Origin: Arthrobacter sp. zg-Y820
Lineage (GTDB): Bacteria; Actinomycetota; Actinomycetes; Actinomycetales; Micrococcaceae
Direction of reading: 5' to 3'
NCBI RefSeq assembly: GCF_030142155.1
Contig: NZ_CP126247.1
Location: 3,596,001 to 3,660,000 of the forward strand
DNA: 64,000 bases
Part shown: in pieces, positions 47,987 through 56,711 of the stretch
Layout: each line of letters starts with the position of its first letter
Position numbering within the stretch: the first letter of the stretch is position 1
Position numbers and translations under genes: made by a program
Notes under the pieces: generated by a model
What the model saw: the letters and a program-made list of their open reading frames with translations, nothing else
Told to the model about the DNA's origin: nothing
Database searches by the model: none

Positions 47987-48573
47987 TCGCCCTTCCCTGA
48001 CCGCGGGCGGCCATGCGGAAACAGGAACTGCCCAAGTCGGCCTGCTCCTGCAGGGCTAAGGGTAATTGCCGTCGGCAACGAACTAGACTCTAAGGTCACG
48101 GACAACCGCTCCACCAGAGTGCACGCCCAAAGTTACGGAAACTTTTTCCGTACGCGCCCCCGAACGGCGCCGCACATCGGCTCTTTCGGGCCAGGGGACA
48201 ACCCCGCCACTCCGCGAAGAATTTATACCCGATATTTCTGTGGGTGCAACTAGTAACTCGGATTCCGAGGGGTTTTTAAGATACCTCTAGAAAACGCGGC
48301 GTGTCTGCTGGAAGTATATGAGCCTGACGGCACCGCACACGCCGACAGGGAGCATCTGCACCATTATCCTCATCTGCCCCCAATCCTCCTCCGGCCTCCA
48401 GCGGCCGGACCGGCAGCAAAGGAAGCCGCGTTTCCGCGGAAGTCGAGATCCTAGGCTCCCCACCGGCCGCCAACCCAAAACTGCAGAGGGCAGCACAGCA
48501 CATCAGTCCTACTTCTTTGCCTGAAATACTTGCCGGAATTTTTGCCGGTATGACATCAACGGGAGGGCTTCAC
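47987..48573. other. 587-base low-GC intergenic region
   Basis: Noticeably more AT-rich than its surroundings (around 48205-48300 and 48500-48560). It contains a perfect inverted repeat tacggaaa/tttccgta (48134-48141 and 48145-48152), a small ctcgga/tccgag hairpin followed by GGGGTTTTT (48257-48275), and an open frame of 68 codons at 48318-48524 described separately. Confidence 0.5.
48318..48524 (+). CDS. possible small peptide ORF upstream of the LanB-C-like gene
   Basis: 68 codons from an ATG with GGAAG only three bases away. The N-terminal third, MSLTAPHTPTGSICTIILIC, is rich in Thr, Ser and Cys and has high GC3. The rest is basic and low-quality (QRKPRFRGSRD). It ends 49 bases before the next start. 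It may be a modified-peptide precursor, or chance; there is no recognised leader motif. Confidence 0.25.
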   Translation: MSLTAPHTPTGSICTIILICPQSSSGLQRPDRQQRKPRFRGSRDPRLPTGRQPKTAEGSTAHQSYFFA

Positions 48574-49527
48574 ATGAGCCAGTTAGCTGCGGCACAGCCA
48601 GTCAAGCCGTTATCCACAGGAGCCGAGTGGTGGTCATTGACCATCCAGCCCAATGAGAAGGATGTCTGTGACGCCGTAATCGGGGATGTCGTTACTCCGC
48701 TGGCCGCCCAAGCCCGATCATGGGGCGCACAGCGATGGTTCCACACACGCTGCATGGACCCGGCCCGTCCGTCCATCCAGGTCCGCATCCTCGGTGCACC
48801 CCGGGTTCTGGACCGCTTGGAATCCCTGATGCGCGCGCTGGTGGATCAAGCCGTTCCCAACTTGGGGGAGCTGCAGACGTCGGAGTACCGGGAGGATGCC
48901 ATCCCGAGCCGCTGGGACTATGGGCCGGTGTCGCCGAGGGCCGAGTCCGACCTGGCGAAATACGGCGGAGCGGACGGGCTCTCACTGGCGGAAGAAGTTT
49001 TCGAGCTGTCGTCCGATCTGGCTGCTTGGGCCACTTCACGCTTCCCCAAGCCGAACAGCCGCTCGTCGCTGGCCGCGTTGCTCCTTTTCGATGCCAGCTA
49101 CAGCATGATGCGCGGCCCGCGCTCCCCCGTCTGGGCAGACCGGCGGGCCATTTCCTGGGACTATTACTGGGACAGTCACCTGCGCAGCTGCACTGCCGGT
49201 TCGGGGCCCCAGGCCGCGCACGTGCGAAACGCGCTGACCTCGCAGCTGGCGCCGCGAATTGTGCCGGCCCACCGGCTAATGGCTGCCACAGCCTCGGAGC
49301 CGGCCGTGGATAACTGGCGCAAGCGCTGGTCCCGGGCCATTGACACCTATTTGTACCGCGCGGACAAGGTGCGGGCCAGCCGCAGCGCCCAGCAGTTGAC
49401 CGTCTACCAAAGCCGGCTGATGCTGAACCGCCTCGGCATCTCCGTCCGCGACGAGGCCGGGCTTGGACTCTACGCGCGGTCCTGGAGCAAGGAACGGGAA
49501 GCCGACTTCCTCAAGATGGCCCCGTAG
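48574..49527 (+). CDS. stand-alone lantibiotic dehydratase C-terminal-domain protein (thiopeptide-type bacteriocin biosynthesis domain)
   Basis: 317 residues from the ATG at 48574, which has GGGAGG 7 bases upstream. Domain features: WWSLTIQPNE at the start, RWFHTRCMDPARPSIQVRI (the domain's W-F-x-R-x-x-D-P-x-x-x-x-x-R pattern), then SEYREDAIPSRWDYG and KYGGADGLSLAEEVFELSSDL. In LanB this domain performs glutamate elimination; stand-alone versions act in thiopeptide ring formation and in other peptide-modifying pathways. No LanB N-terminal dehydratase, cyclase, YcaO or transporter lies nearby, so it is orphan here. Confidence 0.75.
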   Translation: MSQLAAAQPVKPLSTGAEWWSLTIQPNEKDVCDAVIGDVVTPLAAQARSWGAQRWFHTRCMDPARPSIQVRILGAPRVLDRLESLMRALVDQAVPNLGELQTSEYREDAIPSRWDYGPVSPRAESDLAKYGGADGLSLAEEVFELSSDLAAWATSRFPKPNSRSSLAALLLFDASYSMMRGPRSPVWADRRAISWDYYWDSHLRSCTAGSGPQAAHVRNALTSQLAPRIVPAHRLMAATASEPAVDNWRKRWSRAIDTYLYRADKVRASRSAQQLTVYQSRLMLNRLGISVRDEAGLGLYARSWSKEREADFLKMAP

Positions 49528-49961
49528 GCGGCCCGCGGAGGGGTCCGCTGCCAGCATCCTTTCAGGTCGATTGGTCCTGCTAATGGGGCAACGAGAGGGG
49601 CGCTTCCGGAAGTGAGACCACTGGAGGCGCCCCGCCTCATGTACCGGATTTCCGCTCAGCGTTTTTTGCCTTCCGCCGCTTCTTGACACAATATGAGCAC
49701 AAGTACGACGGCGCTGCCGGACCTGCGTCGGCAGCGCAGCGCGTGCCGCGGCACACGCATTGAGCGGAATTCGGAAAGGCGGCTTCGGCGTGCAGTTTTC
49801 CTGTACCTGCATTTACCATCCCCATCCGGTTACTGCCCGGTTGGAGGTTGCGGTCCACGACCCCTTCTGCGGCCTGCGGGTACACCGCCTCACCGCGTCC
49901 ACCAAATACGAGCCGAGCTACACCTTTCACCGCTAGGCCCCGAGAGGCCGCTGCCGGCCGG
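49528..49961. other. 434-base region with hairpin and a weak small ORF
   Basis: A terminator-like hairpin pairs 49597-49607 with 49623-49633 (10 of 11 bp), with a T6 run 28 bases further on. A TTG-initiated frame at 49760-49936 (58 codons, CTCIYHPHP...EPSYTFHR) has fairly high GC3 but no ribosome binding site; I do not call it a gene. Confidence 0.4.
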
Positions 49962-51242
49962 CTAGGCGGTGTCCGCCGACGCCTTGGCTGCAGCGGAAAC
50001 GGGCTGGGGCAGTTCCTGACCATTGCTTGGCTCCGGAACGAATCCGCTGTCTGCTTCCGGCACCTTTCCGGACACGGCCGCGTTGGCCGAGGTCAGTGAC
50101 TGGTCGCGCAGGTACCGCAGCACCACAATGGTGACGGCGGTTGCGGGGACCGCCAGGAACGCACCCACAATCCCGAAAAGAGTGCTGCCAACGGTAACGG
50201 ATCCCAGCACCACCGCGGGGTGGAGCTTCAGTGTCTTGCCCACCAGCAGGGGCTGCAGGATGTTTGACTCGAGCTGCTGAACCACCAGCACGATGCCCAG
50301 GACAATCAGGGCCGTCACCCAGCCGTGGGCGACCAGCGTCACCATGGTGGCCAGGACTCCGGTGGCCACTGCTCCAACAATGGGAATGAAGCTGGCGAAG
50401 AAAATCAGGACCATCAGTGCCAGAGCCAGCGGAACGTCCAGCAGCAGCAGGGCCACCCCGATGAGTACGGCGTCGACCAGCGCGACGGCGGCCTGGGACA
50501 GGATGTAGGCGGACAGCGTCTGCCAGGCCTGTTCGGAGACCTTGACGGAGTGGACAAAGGCCCGGTTATTGGTCCAGCGGCTGGCCCAGGGCAGGAATTT
50601 GTCGCCGTCCTTGAGACAGAAAAAGGTGAACACCAGGGTAAGCAGGAACACCACGGTGACCGACGTGACCGTCCCGAGTCCGGCGGTGATGCCGGAGACA
50701 ATGTCGCTGCTGTGTGCGCGCAGCTGGGCCACACCGGCGTCGAGCAGTTCATTGAAGTCGATTTCCGAAACAGCGAACGGCAGCCCGGCGACAAAATCGC
50801 TCAGGTCCTGCAGGTTCCGCCCGGCCATCTTGACCAGTTCCTTCGAACCGGAGGAAATGGAGGGCAGGACCAGCATGGCGACCGCGGCGATGGCGGCGAG
50901 CAGTCCCACGAGGGTGAGCAACGCGGCCAGGGCCTTGGGCAGCGCCTTGCGGAGCACCCGGTTGACCGGCCACAGGATGGACGACAGCAGCAGGGCGAGC
51001 AGGCCCGGAAGGGCGATCGACCAGAGCGACCGGATACCGAACCAGATGACCACGAGGCCCGCCAGGACTATCAGCGCCCGGGCAACCCAGACGGATGAAG
51101 CAGCCAGTCCGCGGGCGAAGGTCCCGCGCGGCTTGAGGCCGGAGGTTGTCCTTGGGCGTTTCCTGGCACCGCGGTCATCCGCGGGCGACTGGTCGCTGCG
51201 TTCGGGGGTTGCCGTCGAGGATGCGGATTCGGTCGTCTTCAC
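49962..51242 (-). CDS. AI-2E-family (PerM-like) transporter
   Basis: 426 residues from a GTG at 51242 (MKTTESAS); an in-frame TTG at 51260 is alternative and neither site is strong. A disordered N-terminal ~55 residues precede eight TM segments. Family motifs: FFCLKDGDKFLPW, ASFIPIVGAVATG and the QQLESNILQPLLVGKTLKLHP region. The family includes autoinducer exporters and Na+/H+ antiporters; substrate not predictable. Confidence 0.9.
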   Translation of the reverse strand: MKTTESASSTATPERSDQSPADDRGARKRPRTTSGLKPRGTFARGLAASSVWVARALIVLAGLVVIWFGIRSLWSIALPGLLALLLSSILWPVNRVLRKALPKALAALLTLVGLLAAIAAVAMLVLPSISSGSKELVKMAGRNLQDLSDFVAGLPFAVSEIDFNELLDAGVAQLRAHSSDIVSGITAGLGTVTSVTVVFLLTLVFTFFCLKDGDKFLPWASRWTNNRAFVHSVKVSEQAWQTLSAYILSQAAVALVDAVLIGVALLLLDVPLALALMVLIFFASFIPIVGAVATGVLATMVTLVAHGWVTALIVLGIVLVVQQLESNILQPLLVGKTLKLHPAVVLGSVTVGSTLFGIVGAFLAVPATAVTIVVLRYLRDQSLTSANAAVSGKVPEADSGFVPEPSNGQELPQPVSAAAKASADTA

Positions 51243-51272
51243 CGCTCCATTTTGCCTCAAGAGCGAGGGCAG

Positions 51273-51473
51273 CTATTCCGCGAACTGCGGCTGCGCTTCG
51301 ATGAACACCCAGTCCCGCTCCTCAAGGATGGGCTCCATCACAGGTCCGCCCGCCTCCGCGATGCGGTCCTGAACCTTTCCCGGAATCCCCTCGTCGCGGA
51401 GGTTTTCCCGAAGCCATGCCTTGGCCGAGCCGTCGAGATACGGCCACCAGCGCTCAATTTGTATGGGTTGCAT
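51273..51473 (-). CDS. small hypothetical protein
   Basis: 66 residues from the ATG at 51473 (MQPIQIERWWPYLDG), with GAAGGGGG 4 bases upstream. Compact and charged with several Trp residues (KAWLRENLRDEGIPGKV). Looks like a conserved actinobacterial small protein, but no family name comes to mind. It ends 30 bases before the AI-2E-family gene start and may be in the same operon. Confidence 0.65.
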   Translation of the reverse strand: MQPIQIERWWPYLDGSAKAWLRENLRDEGIPGKVQDRIAEAGGPVMEPILEERDWVFIEAQPQFAE

Positions 51474-51559
51474 AACGCCCCCTTCAAAGTGCGGTAGGTC
51501 AACGGTGCCACCGCTGTCCGGACCGCGCAAGGGGGCTCCGCCCGTACCGGCTTCGGTTA

Positions 51560-52711
51560 TCAGGGCATCGTGGTGATGCCGTCTATGGCCGTGCGGGCCT
51601 GTTCCGCGAGGGACGCCGGGATCGGCGCGCTCTTGGCGGCATCCTCCGAGGCTGCCTGCCCCTCATCGCTGACAACATACAGCCCGAACTCCTTCACCAG
51701 TTCCACCGTCTCCGGATCCTCGTACGCGCTGCAGAAGATCTGGTACGACACCAGCACGAGGGGGTAAGCGCCGGGAGCAGTGGTCGTGCGGTCCAGATGG
51801 AGGGCAATGTCGTCGGCGCTGCGGTCCGGAACACGGCTTGCCTGTTCGACGGCGATCGAGGCGCCGTCGGCGCTGATCGGCACGTACTGGTCACCGACGC
51901 GCAGGTTTACGGTGCCCATGGAGTCGTCGATGACCGAATCGTCGGCGTACGTAACGGCTCCCTCGGTGCGTGTCACGGTGCTGACGACCCCGGAGTTGCC
52001 CTGCGCGTTTTCGCCGGCCAACCCTCCGGGCCAAGTTCCCGACGGGCCATCCGGCCAGGCCGCCGGAGCGGCATCATGCAGGTATTCGGTGAAGTTCTCC
52101 GTGGTGCCGGAATCATCGGCGCGGCTGACCGGTGTGACGGGAGTGGCCGGAAGCTGGATGCCGGGGTTCTGCGCGGCTATCGCCGGATCATTCCACGTCG
52201 TGATCTCGCCCCGGAAGACGGCGGCGATCGTTGCCGCGTCCATATTGAGGGAGTCAATGCCCGGCAGGTTGAAGGCAACAGCAATCGGCGAAATGTAGGC
52301 CGGGATATCCATGGCTCCGCCGGGACCGCACACTTCCTTGGCCTCGGCAATCTCCTCGTCCTGAAGGTAGGCGTCGGAGCCGGCAAAGTTCACGGCGCCC
52401 GCCAGCAGGGCATTGCGCCCGGCGCCGGAGCCGTCCGGGGAGTACTGGAGCTGAACGTCCGGATGCCGGATCCCGAAACCGGCAATCCACGCATCCATCG
52501 CCGGGCCCTGCGCGCTGGAGCCGGAGCCTGAGAGGATGCCGGACAGCGTGGAGGTGCTGTTTTCCGCTGCCTCGCGCTGTTCATCGCCGAGCGGATAGTC
52601 GGAGCCGCAGGCAGACAACGCCAGGGCAGCTGCGGCAACCAAGGCAAGCGTGCGGGCGGAACGGGGTTTCGGCACGGAGGCGGTCCTTCCGGGGACTGTG
52701 GCTGTGGGCAT
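51560..52711 (-). CDS. pstS: phosphate ABC transporter substrate-binding lipoprotein PstS
   Basis: 383 residues from the ATG at 52711. Signal peptide ending in lipobox LSACG (lipid-anchored C35). Phosphate-binding PstS motifs: GSGSSAQGPAMDAWI, YSPDGSGAGRNALLAG, FAGSDAYL, and SRADDSGTTENFTEYL. It captures phosphate for the PstCAB importer, but no pstC, pstA or pstB is adjacent, so it is an isolated copy here. Confidence 0.92.
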   Translation of the reverse strand: MPTATVPGRTASVPKPRSARTLALVAAAALALSACGSDYPLGDEQREAAENSTSTLSGILSGSGSSAQGPAMDAWIAGFGIRHPDVQLQYSPDGSGAGRNALLAGAVNFAGSDAYLQDEEIAEAKEVCGPGGAMDIPAYISPIAVAFNLPGIDSLNMDAATIAAVFRGEITTWNDPAIAAQNPGIQLPATPVTPVSRADDSGTTENFTEYLHDAAPAAWPDGPSGTWPGGLAGENAQGNSGVVSTVTRTEGAVTYADDSVIDDSMGTVNLRVGDQYVPISADGASIAVEQASRVPDRSADDIALHLDRTTTAPGAYPLVLVSYQIFCSAYEDPETVELVKEFGLYVVSDEGQAASEDAAKSAPIPASLAEQARTAIDGITTMP

Positions 52712-52942
52712 CGAGCAGCCCGTGAGGCTCCGGCAATAGACCGGACACCTCTTCAAGGCTAGCCGCCGTTCCGGGTCCATCGCCAACTCGAAAGGCCTGC
52801 CCGTCCTTGGCGGGACCACACACCAGGTGCAACGATTGTGTCCCCGGCAACGCCGCTTCCCCGGCGGCCGCCCATCTGCCGCAGACGGAGCAACTCTTTC
52901 CGCGGCGGCGGGCCCGCGGGGATTCAGGCGGAAGGAGTTCTT

Positions 52943-53326
52943 GTGCTCATTACCGCAGCCGTTTTTGCCGTCTTAGCGGCGGCCGTTCACCTGTACATCT
53001 TTGTCCTGGAATCCCTGCGCTGGACGGCGCCGGCCACGATGGCCATCTTTCGTGTTTCCACTCCGCAGGAAGCCGCCTCCACGCAGACGCTGGCCTACAA
53101 CCAGGGTTTTTACAACCTGTTCCTGGCGGTTGGGATTGTGCTCGGGGTCGTTCTGCTCGGCGCCGGCAGCAGGGTGGCCGGGCTGACCCTGATGAGTTTT
53201 TCCTCAGCCTCAATGGTGCTTGCAGCGCTGGTCCTGGTGGTCAGCAACCGGAGCATGATCCGGCCGGCACTGATTCAGGGCGGGCCACCCGCCGTCTGCC
53301 TCGCATTCACGCTGCTCGGCGCCTGA
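52943..53326 (+). CDS. DUF1304 membrane protein
   Basis: 127 residues from a GTG at 52943 with GAAGGAG upstream. The frame is open further upstream but without a site or protein-like sequence. Four TM segments; the first carries the family motif AVHLYIFVLESLRW. YNQGFYNLFLAVGIVLG is also typical. Function unknown. Divergent from pstS. Confidence 0.85.
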   Translation: MLITAAVFAVLAAAVHLYIFVLESLRWTAPATMAIFRVSTPQEAASTQTLAYNQGFYNLFLAVGIVLGVVLLGAGSRVAGLTLMSFSSASMVLAALVLVVSNRSMIRPALIQGGPPAVCLAFTLLGA

Positions 53327-53361
53327 GGGCACCGTTTCCATCCATCTGCCCTCCGGACGGG

Positions 53362-54048
53362 TTAGGCCAGGCCCGTCATCCGCAGAGTGATGTTGATCCG
53401 GCCGCCGGCCAGCCCGGTTTCCGGATCCGCCGTGCCGGGCAGGGTCTTCGGGACGCCGTGGTAAGCGAACCGCGACGGGCCGCCGAAGACGAACAAATCC
53501 CCGGAGTTCAGCTCAATATCGGTGTACGGCTTGGTCCTCGTGGATGTATTCCCGAAGCGGAATATGCAGGTGTCGCCGATGCTCAGGGAAACCACCGGGG
53601 CGCTGGACCGTTCATCCTTGTCCTGGTGCATGCCCATGTGGGCCCCATGCGCGTAGTAGTTGATCAGCGCGGTGTCCGGCGTGTAGTCCTCGGGCTTCCA
53701 GATGTCCGGAGCGTAGCCGGGCTGGCCGGGCTGCAGATACGCCGCGGCCAGGGCCCGCCGGCCCAGCTGCACCAGCCAGTCCGGAACGTCGGCCACCCGG
53801 CCGCCGCCGGCGTCGTCGGCCGTTCGGGTGTATTTGTACGGCTGCCAATGCCAGCCCAGGCAAACGGTCTGCACCGACATGGGATGCCCTCCGGGCAGGA
53901 CCGCAGCCCGCATCGGCACCGGTCCGATGGCCCACTGTCGGCAGGCGGCGACAATGTCGCGCTGGGCCGCCGGGTCGAGCCACCCGGGAACATGGACGGC
54001 GCCGGGGCCCAGCGCGGCGCGGTTCGGAGGAAAGAGCGTGCCGGTCAT
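53362..54048 (-). CDS. alkB: AlkB-like alpha-ketoglutarate-dependent dioxygenase
   Basis: 228 residues. Fe(II) ligands are the HQD of HMGMHQDKDE and the distal His of RFAYHGVPK. The 2-oxoglutarate-binding arginines lie in GRINITLRMTG. NYYAHGAHMGMH and GDLFVFGGPSRFAYHG are AlkB hallmarks. It reverses 1-methyladenine and 3-methylcytosine damage by oxidative demethylation. Last gene of a three-gene operon; the start overlaps the ogt stop in ATGA. Confidence 0.93.
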   Translation of the reverse strand: MTGTLFPPNRAALGPGAVHVPGWLDPAAQRDIVAACRQWAIGPVPMRAAVLPGGHPMSVQTVCLGWHWQPYKYTRTADDAGGGRVADVPDWLVQLGRRALAAAYLQPGQPGYAPDIWKPEDYTPDTALINYYAHGAHMGMHQDKDERSSAPVVSLSIGDTCIFRFGNTSTRTKPYTDIELNSGDLFVFGGPSRFAYHGVPKTLPGTADPETGLAGGRINITLRMTGLA

Positions 54049-54671
54049 GCCGCCGCCTCCAGCTTCAGGAGAAGACGCTTCGCGTCCGGACCCCCGCGGT
54101 AACCGCCGGTGGCGCCGTCCGAGCGCACCACCCGGTGGCAGGGCACGACCACGGGCAGCGGGTTCAGGGCGCAGGCGGTCCCGACGGCGCGCACTGCCCC
54201 GGGACTGCCGGCCAGCGCGGCCACGGCGGCGTAGGTTGCGGTGGATCCGTAGCCGATGCCGGAAAGGTGCTCCACGACCGAGCGGCGGAAGCCGGCGGTC
54301 AGCCGCAGGTCCAGCGGCAGGTCAAAGGAGCGGCGGATGCCGGCGAAGTACTCGGTGATCTGGGCTGCCGCGGCCTGCAGCCGGTCGGGGGCCTCGAGGA
54401 TCCGGGGGCTGATGCGTTCCGCGAGGGTGGCGAGCACGGCATCGTGATCCTCGCGGGCAAAGGACACCCGGACCAGGCCGACGGGAGTCGCGGCCAGGAG
54501 CAGTTCTCCCACCGGGGTCTCGAGCACCATATACGCCACATCAAGCACGCCGGTTTCCACGGCGGCGGCGGTGAGGCGGGAATGCAGCCGCAACAGGGCG
54601 GCGTCGTCGGCGGTTTCCTGCCCGGGCGGCAGCCGCAGTTCCGGGGGCAGCTGTTCCAGCGGCTGTGTCAT
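54045..54671 (-). CDS. ogt: methylated-DNA--protein-cysteine methyltransferase
   Basis: 208 residues from the ATG at 54671. N-terminal methyltransferase-associated domain (MVLETPVGELLLAATPVGLVRVSF), then the catalytic domain with the methyl-accepting cysteine in VVPCHRVV and GGYRGGPDAKRLLLKLE. It removes O6-methylguanine suicidally. Its start overlaps the ECF sigma factor stop by four bases, and its stop overlaps the alkB start, so all three are co-translated. Confidence 0.94.
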   Translation of the reverse strand: MTQPLEQLPPELRLPPGQETADDAALLRLHSRLTAAAVETGVLDVAYMVLETPVGELLLAATPVGLVRVSFAREDHDAVLATLAERISPRILEAPDRLQAAAAQITEYFAGIRRSFDLPLDLRLTAGFRRSVVEHLSGIGYGSTATYAAVAALAGSPGAVRAVGTACALNPLPVVVPCHRVVRSDGATGGYRGGPDAKRLLLKLEAAA

Positions 54672-55180
54672 CGGTTGTCCTCCAGATTCAGGATGCGGAG
54701 TTTCTTCAGGCCGTCGGCGGCCGATCGGCGGCATGCGGCCGCGGTGCCGCCGAGCAGCACGGCCACCTCGGCATAGGGCAGTCCGGCGAGGTAGTGATAG
54801 GCGAGGGTTTCGCGCTGGCGCCGCGGCAGGGTTTTCAGCGCGGCCCAGAGCGGATCGGATCCGTCATCCCCGGGACGCCGCGGCGCCCCGGGTTCCGCGG
54901 CGGAGGGCGCCCCTCGGTCCGGTGTCTCGGGAAGCTCCTCGACCGGAACCGGCCGGCGGGCGGCCGCGCGGTGGGAGTCGATGGCCTTGTGCTTGGCGAT
55001 GGTCACCAGCCAGGCCTCGATGTTGGCGCCGGGAGCAAGCGCAGGGTAGGCGCGCAGGGCGGCCAGGAAGGTCTCCGACCAGGCGTCCTCGGCGTCCTGC
55101 GGCCCCAGCACCGCACGGCAGACCCGCAGCACGGCCGGACCGTGTTCCCTGACGATGGCTTCGAACGGTTTCACTTCCAC
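54668..55180 (-). CDS. ECF-type RNA polymerase sigma factor linked to alkylation repair
   Basis: 170 residues from a GTG at 55180. Region 2: AVLRVCRAVLGPQDAEDAWSETFLAAL and NIEAWLVTIAKHKAIDSHR. Region 4: LKTLPRRQRETLAYHYLAGLPYAEVAVLLGGTAAACRRSAADGLKKL. No anti-sigma gene is adjacent; instead it leads an operon with ogt and alkB. The simplest reading is a dedicated, damage-responsive sigma factor controlling DNA dealkylation. Confidence 0.9.
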   Translation of the reverse strand: MEVKPFEAIVREHGPAVLRVCRAVLGPQDAEDAWSETFLAALRAYPALAPGANIEAWLVTIAKHKAIDSHRAAARRPVPVEELPETPDRGAPSAAEPGAPRRPGDDGSDPLWAALKTLPRRQRETLAYHYLAGLPYAEVAVLLGGTAAACRRSAADGLKKLRILNLEDNR

Positions 55181-55222
55181 ACCCGGTAGACGTTTCCGGG
55201 AGCGGCTTTGTGAGCTCCCGGT

Positions 55223-56656
55223 TTACGATCCCATGCTCTCACCCGAAGCTGCCAGCCACCCGCTCCCCGGGCCGGAGTCTTCGGCACCGGCGGCCGCCCC
55301 GAGCAGGCTGCGCGTGAGCTCTTCGCCCTGCCCCATCAGCTCCTCCACTGCCAGGAGCAGGTGGGCATCGCCGGGCTCCTCTCCTGCGGTCAAGGCACTG
55401 AGGATGGCCCGGCGCACCAGTTCACGGGCAAAGGATGCGGTGGCGCCCTCGCTCTGCTCCGCTGCCTGGCTCAGTGCCTGCGGCGAGAACATGCCGTCCG
55501 GTGAGTAGAGGGCCAGCAGCCGGGCGCGGCTGCCGGTGTCCGGCATGGGGATTTCGACGGCGAGATCCACGCGGCCGGGCCGCTGGGCCAGGGCACGCTC
55601 CAGTACATCCACCCGGTTGGTGGTCATGATGAAGGCGACGTCAGCATCGGAGTCCAGCCCGTCGAGAGCGTCAAGCACTTCAAAGAGCAGCGGCTGGGGT
55701 CCGTGGCCGAAGCTTCGGTCCTCGGCCACGAGGTCGATATCTTCGAGAATCACCAGGGATGGCGCCATGGCGCGCGCCAACTTGGCTGCCTCGGAAACGG
55801 CGGCCAGGGAGCCGCCGGAGAGGAGCACCGCCGTCGTCCCTTCGCTCGCACTGAGCAGTCGCCGGACGGTGTGCGTTTTTCCAGTGCCGGGAGGCCCGTA
55901 CAGCAGCACCCCGCGTTTGAGGTGCTGGCCCCGGCTCTGCAGCTCGCTCCGGTGCCCTGCGATCCCCAGCACGTGGGCGGAGACCTTCCCCAGCACCCCC
56001 GGGGGCAGGATGACGTCCTTTTCGGCCAGCTGCGGCCGGACCAGGAACGACACACCGGCGGCCTCCTGGCCGTAGGGATTGTGCGTGAAGGACACCACCT
56101 GTCCGCGCAGAATGCTGCTGCGGCTCAGCTCCGTCTGGATTTCCGCGAGGAAGGCGGCCGCCACTGCGCGGTCGGCCGTAAGCACGGAGAGCGAGGGAGT
56201 GTTCCGGCCGGACTGGGGATCGGCGGCGCGCTGCATGACAGCCATTGGGCTGCCCCGGTAGCGGAAAAGCCGAATTCCCAGGGTCAACGCCTGACGGTAA
56301 CTGTCCGGCCCGATGGGGAGATTGACATAGTCGGGCTGGCCGACCGGAATATACGAATACCCCTCATGGAAGATGTCCGCGAGGTCAACATGGTGCCGCT
56401 GCTGCCCGCCGCCCATTCCGAGCAGGGTTGCCTCAGGATCGGAGCCGGCGAGTTTTTCCAGTGCTATGTCCAGATCGGCGAAGCGGTGCGCCGGAAAATT
56501 CTCGGCCACCACGGGCAGCTCGCCGCCCGGCTGACTCATAAAGCCGGACAGGGCCGTGGCGATCCTTCGATGCTCGTCAGCGTGGCCCCTGTACTCCTGG
56601 GCAAGCGTCACTGCAGCGTTGAAGCTCGTGAGGAATTCCCCCAGTTTTTCATCCAT
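55223..56656 (-). CDS. AAA+ ATPase (CDC48/FtsH-like ATPase domain)
   Basis: 477 residues from the ATG at 56656 (MDEKLGEFL). Residues ~1-215 are a family-specific N-terminal region (GFMSQPGGELPVVAENFPAHRF). The AAA+ core has Walker A GPPGTGKTHT, Walker B LVILEDIDLV, sensor-1 MTTN and the arginine finger in ALAQRPGRVD. Role unknown; related to stand-alone AAA+ ATPases of soil actinobacteria. Downstream on the same strand lies the sigma-ogt-alkB operon, 42 bases away. Confidence 0.88.
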   Translation of the reverse strand: MDEKLGEFLTSFNAAVTLAQEYRGHADEHRRIATALSGFMSQPGGELPVVAENFPAHRFADLDIALEKLAGSDPEATLLGMGGGQQRHHVDLADIFHEGYSYIPVGQPDYVNLPIGPDSYRQALTLGIRLFRYRGSPMAVMQRAADPQSGRNTPSLSVLTADRAVAAAFLAEIQTELSRSSILRGQVVSFTHNPYGQEAAGVSFLVRPQLAEKDVILPPGVLGKVSAHVLGIAGHRSELQSRGQHLKRGVLLYGPPGTGKTHTVRRLLSASEGTTAVLLSGGSLAAVSEAAKLARAMAPSLVILEDIDLVAEDRSFGHGPQPLLFEVLDALDGLDSDADVAFIMTTNRVDVLERALAQRPGRVDLAVEIPMPDTGSRARLLALYSPDGMFSPQALSQAAEQSEGATASFARELVRRAILSALTAGEEPGDAHLLLAVEELMGQGEELTRSLLGAAAGAEDSGPGSGWLAASGESMGS

Positions 56657-56711
56657 GCGGGCAGAGCCTACCAGCGCTCTCCCGGCATCGGACCCAGGGG
56701 TCGGAACCTGC

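Noticed and set aside
49760-49936. 58-codon TTG-initiated frame with high GC3
   Set aside because: No ribosome binding site or recognisable motif; mentioned with the intergenic region only.
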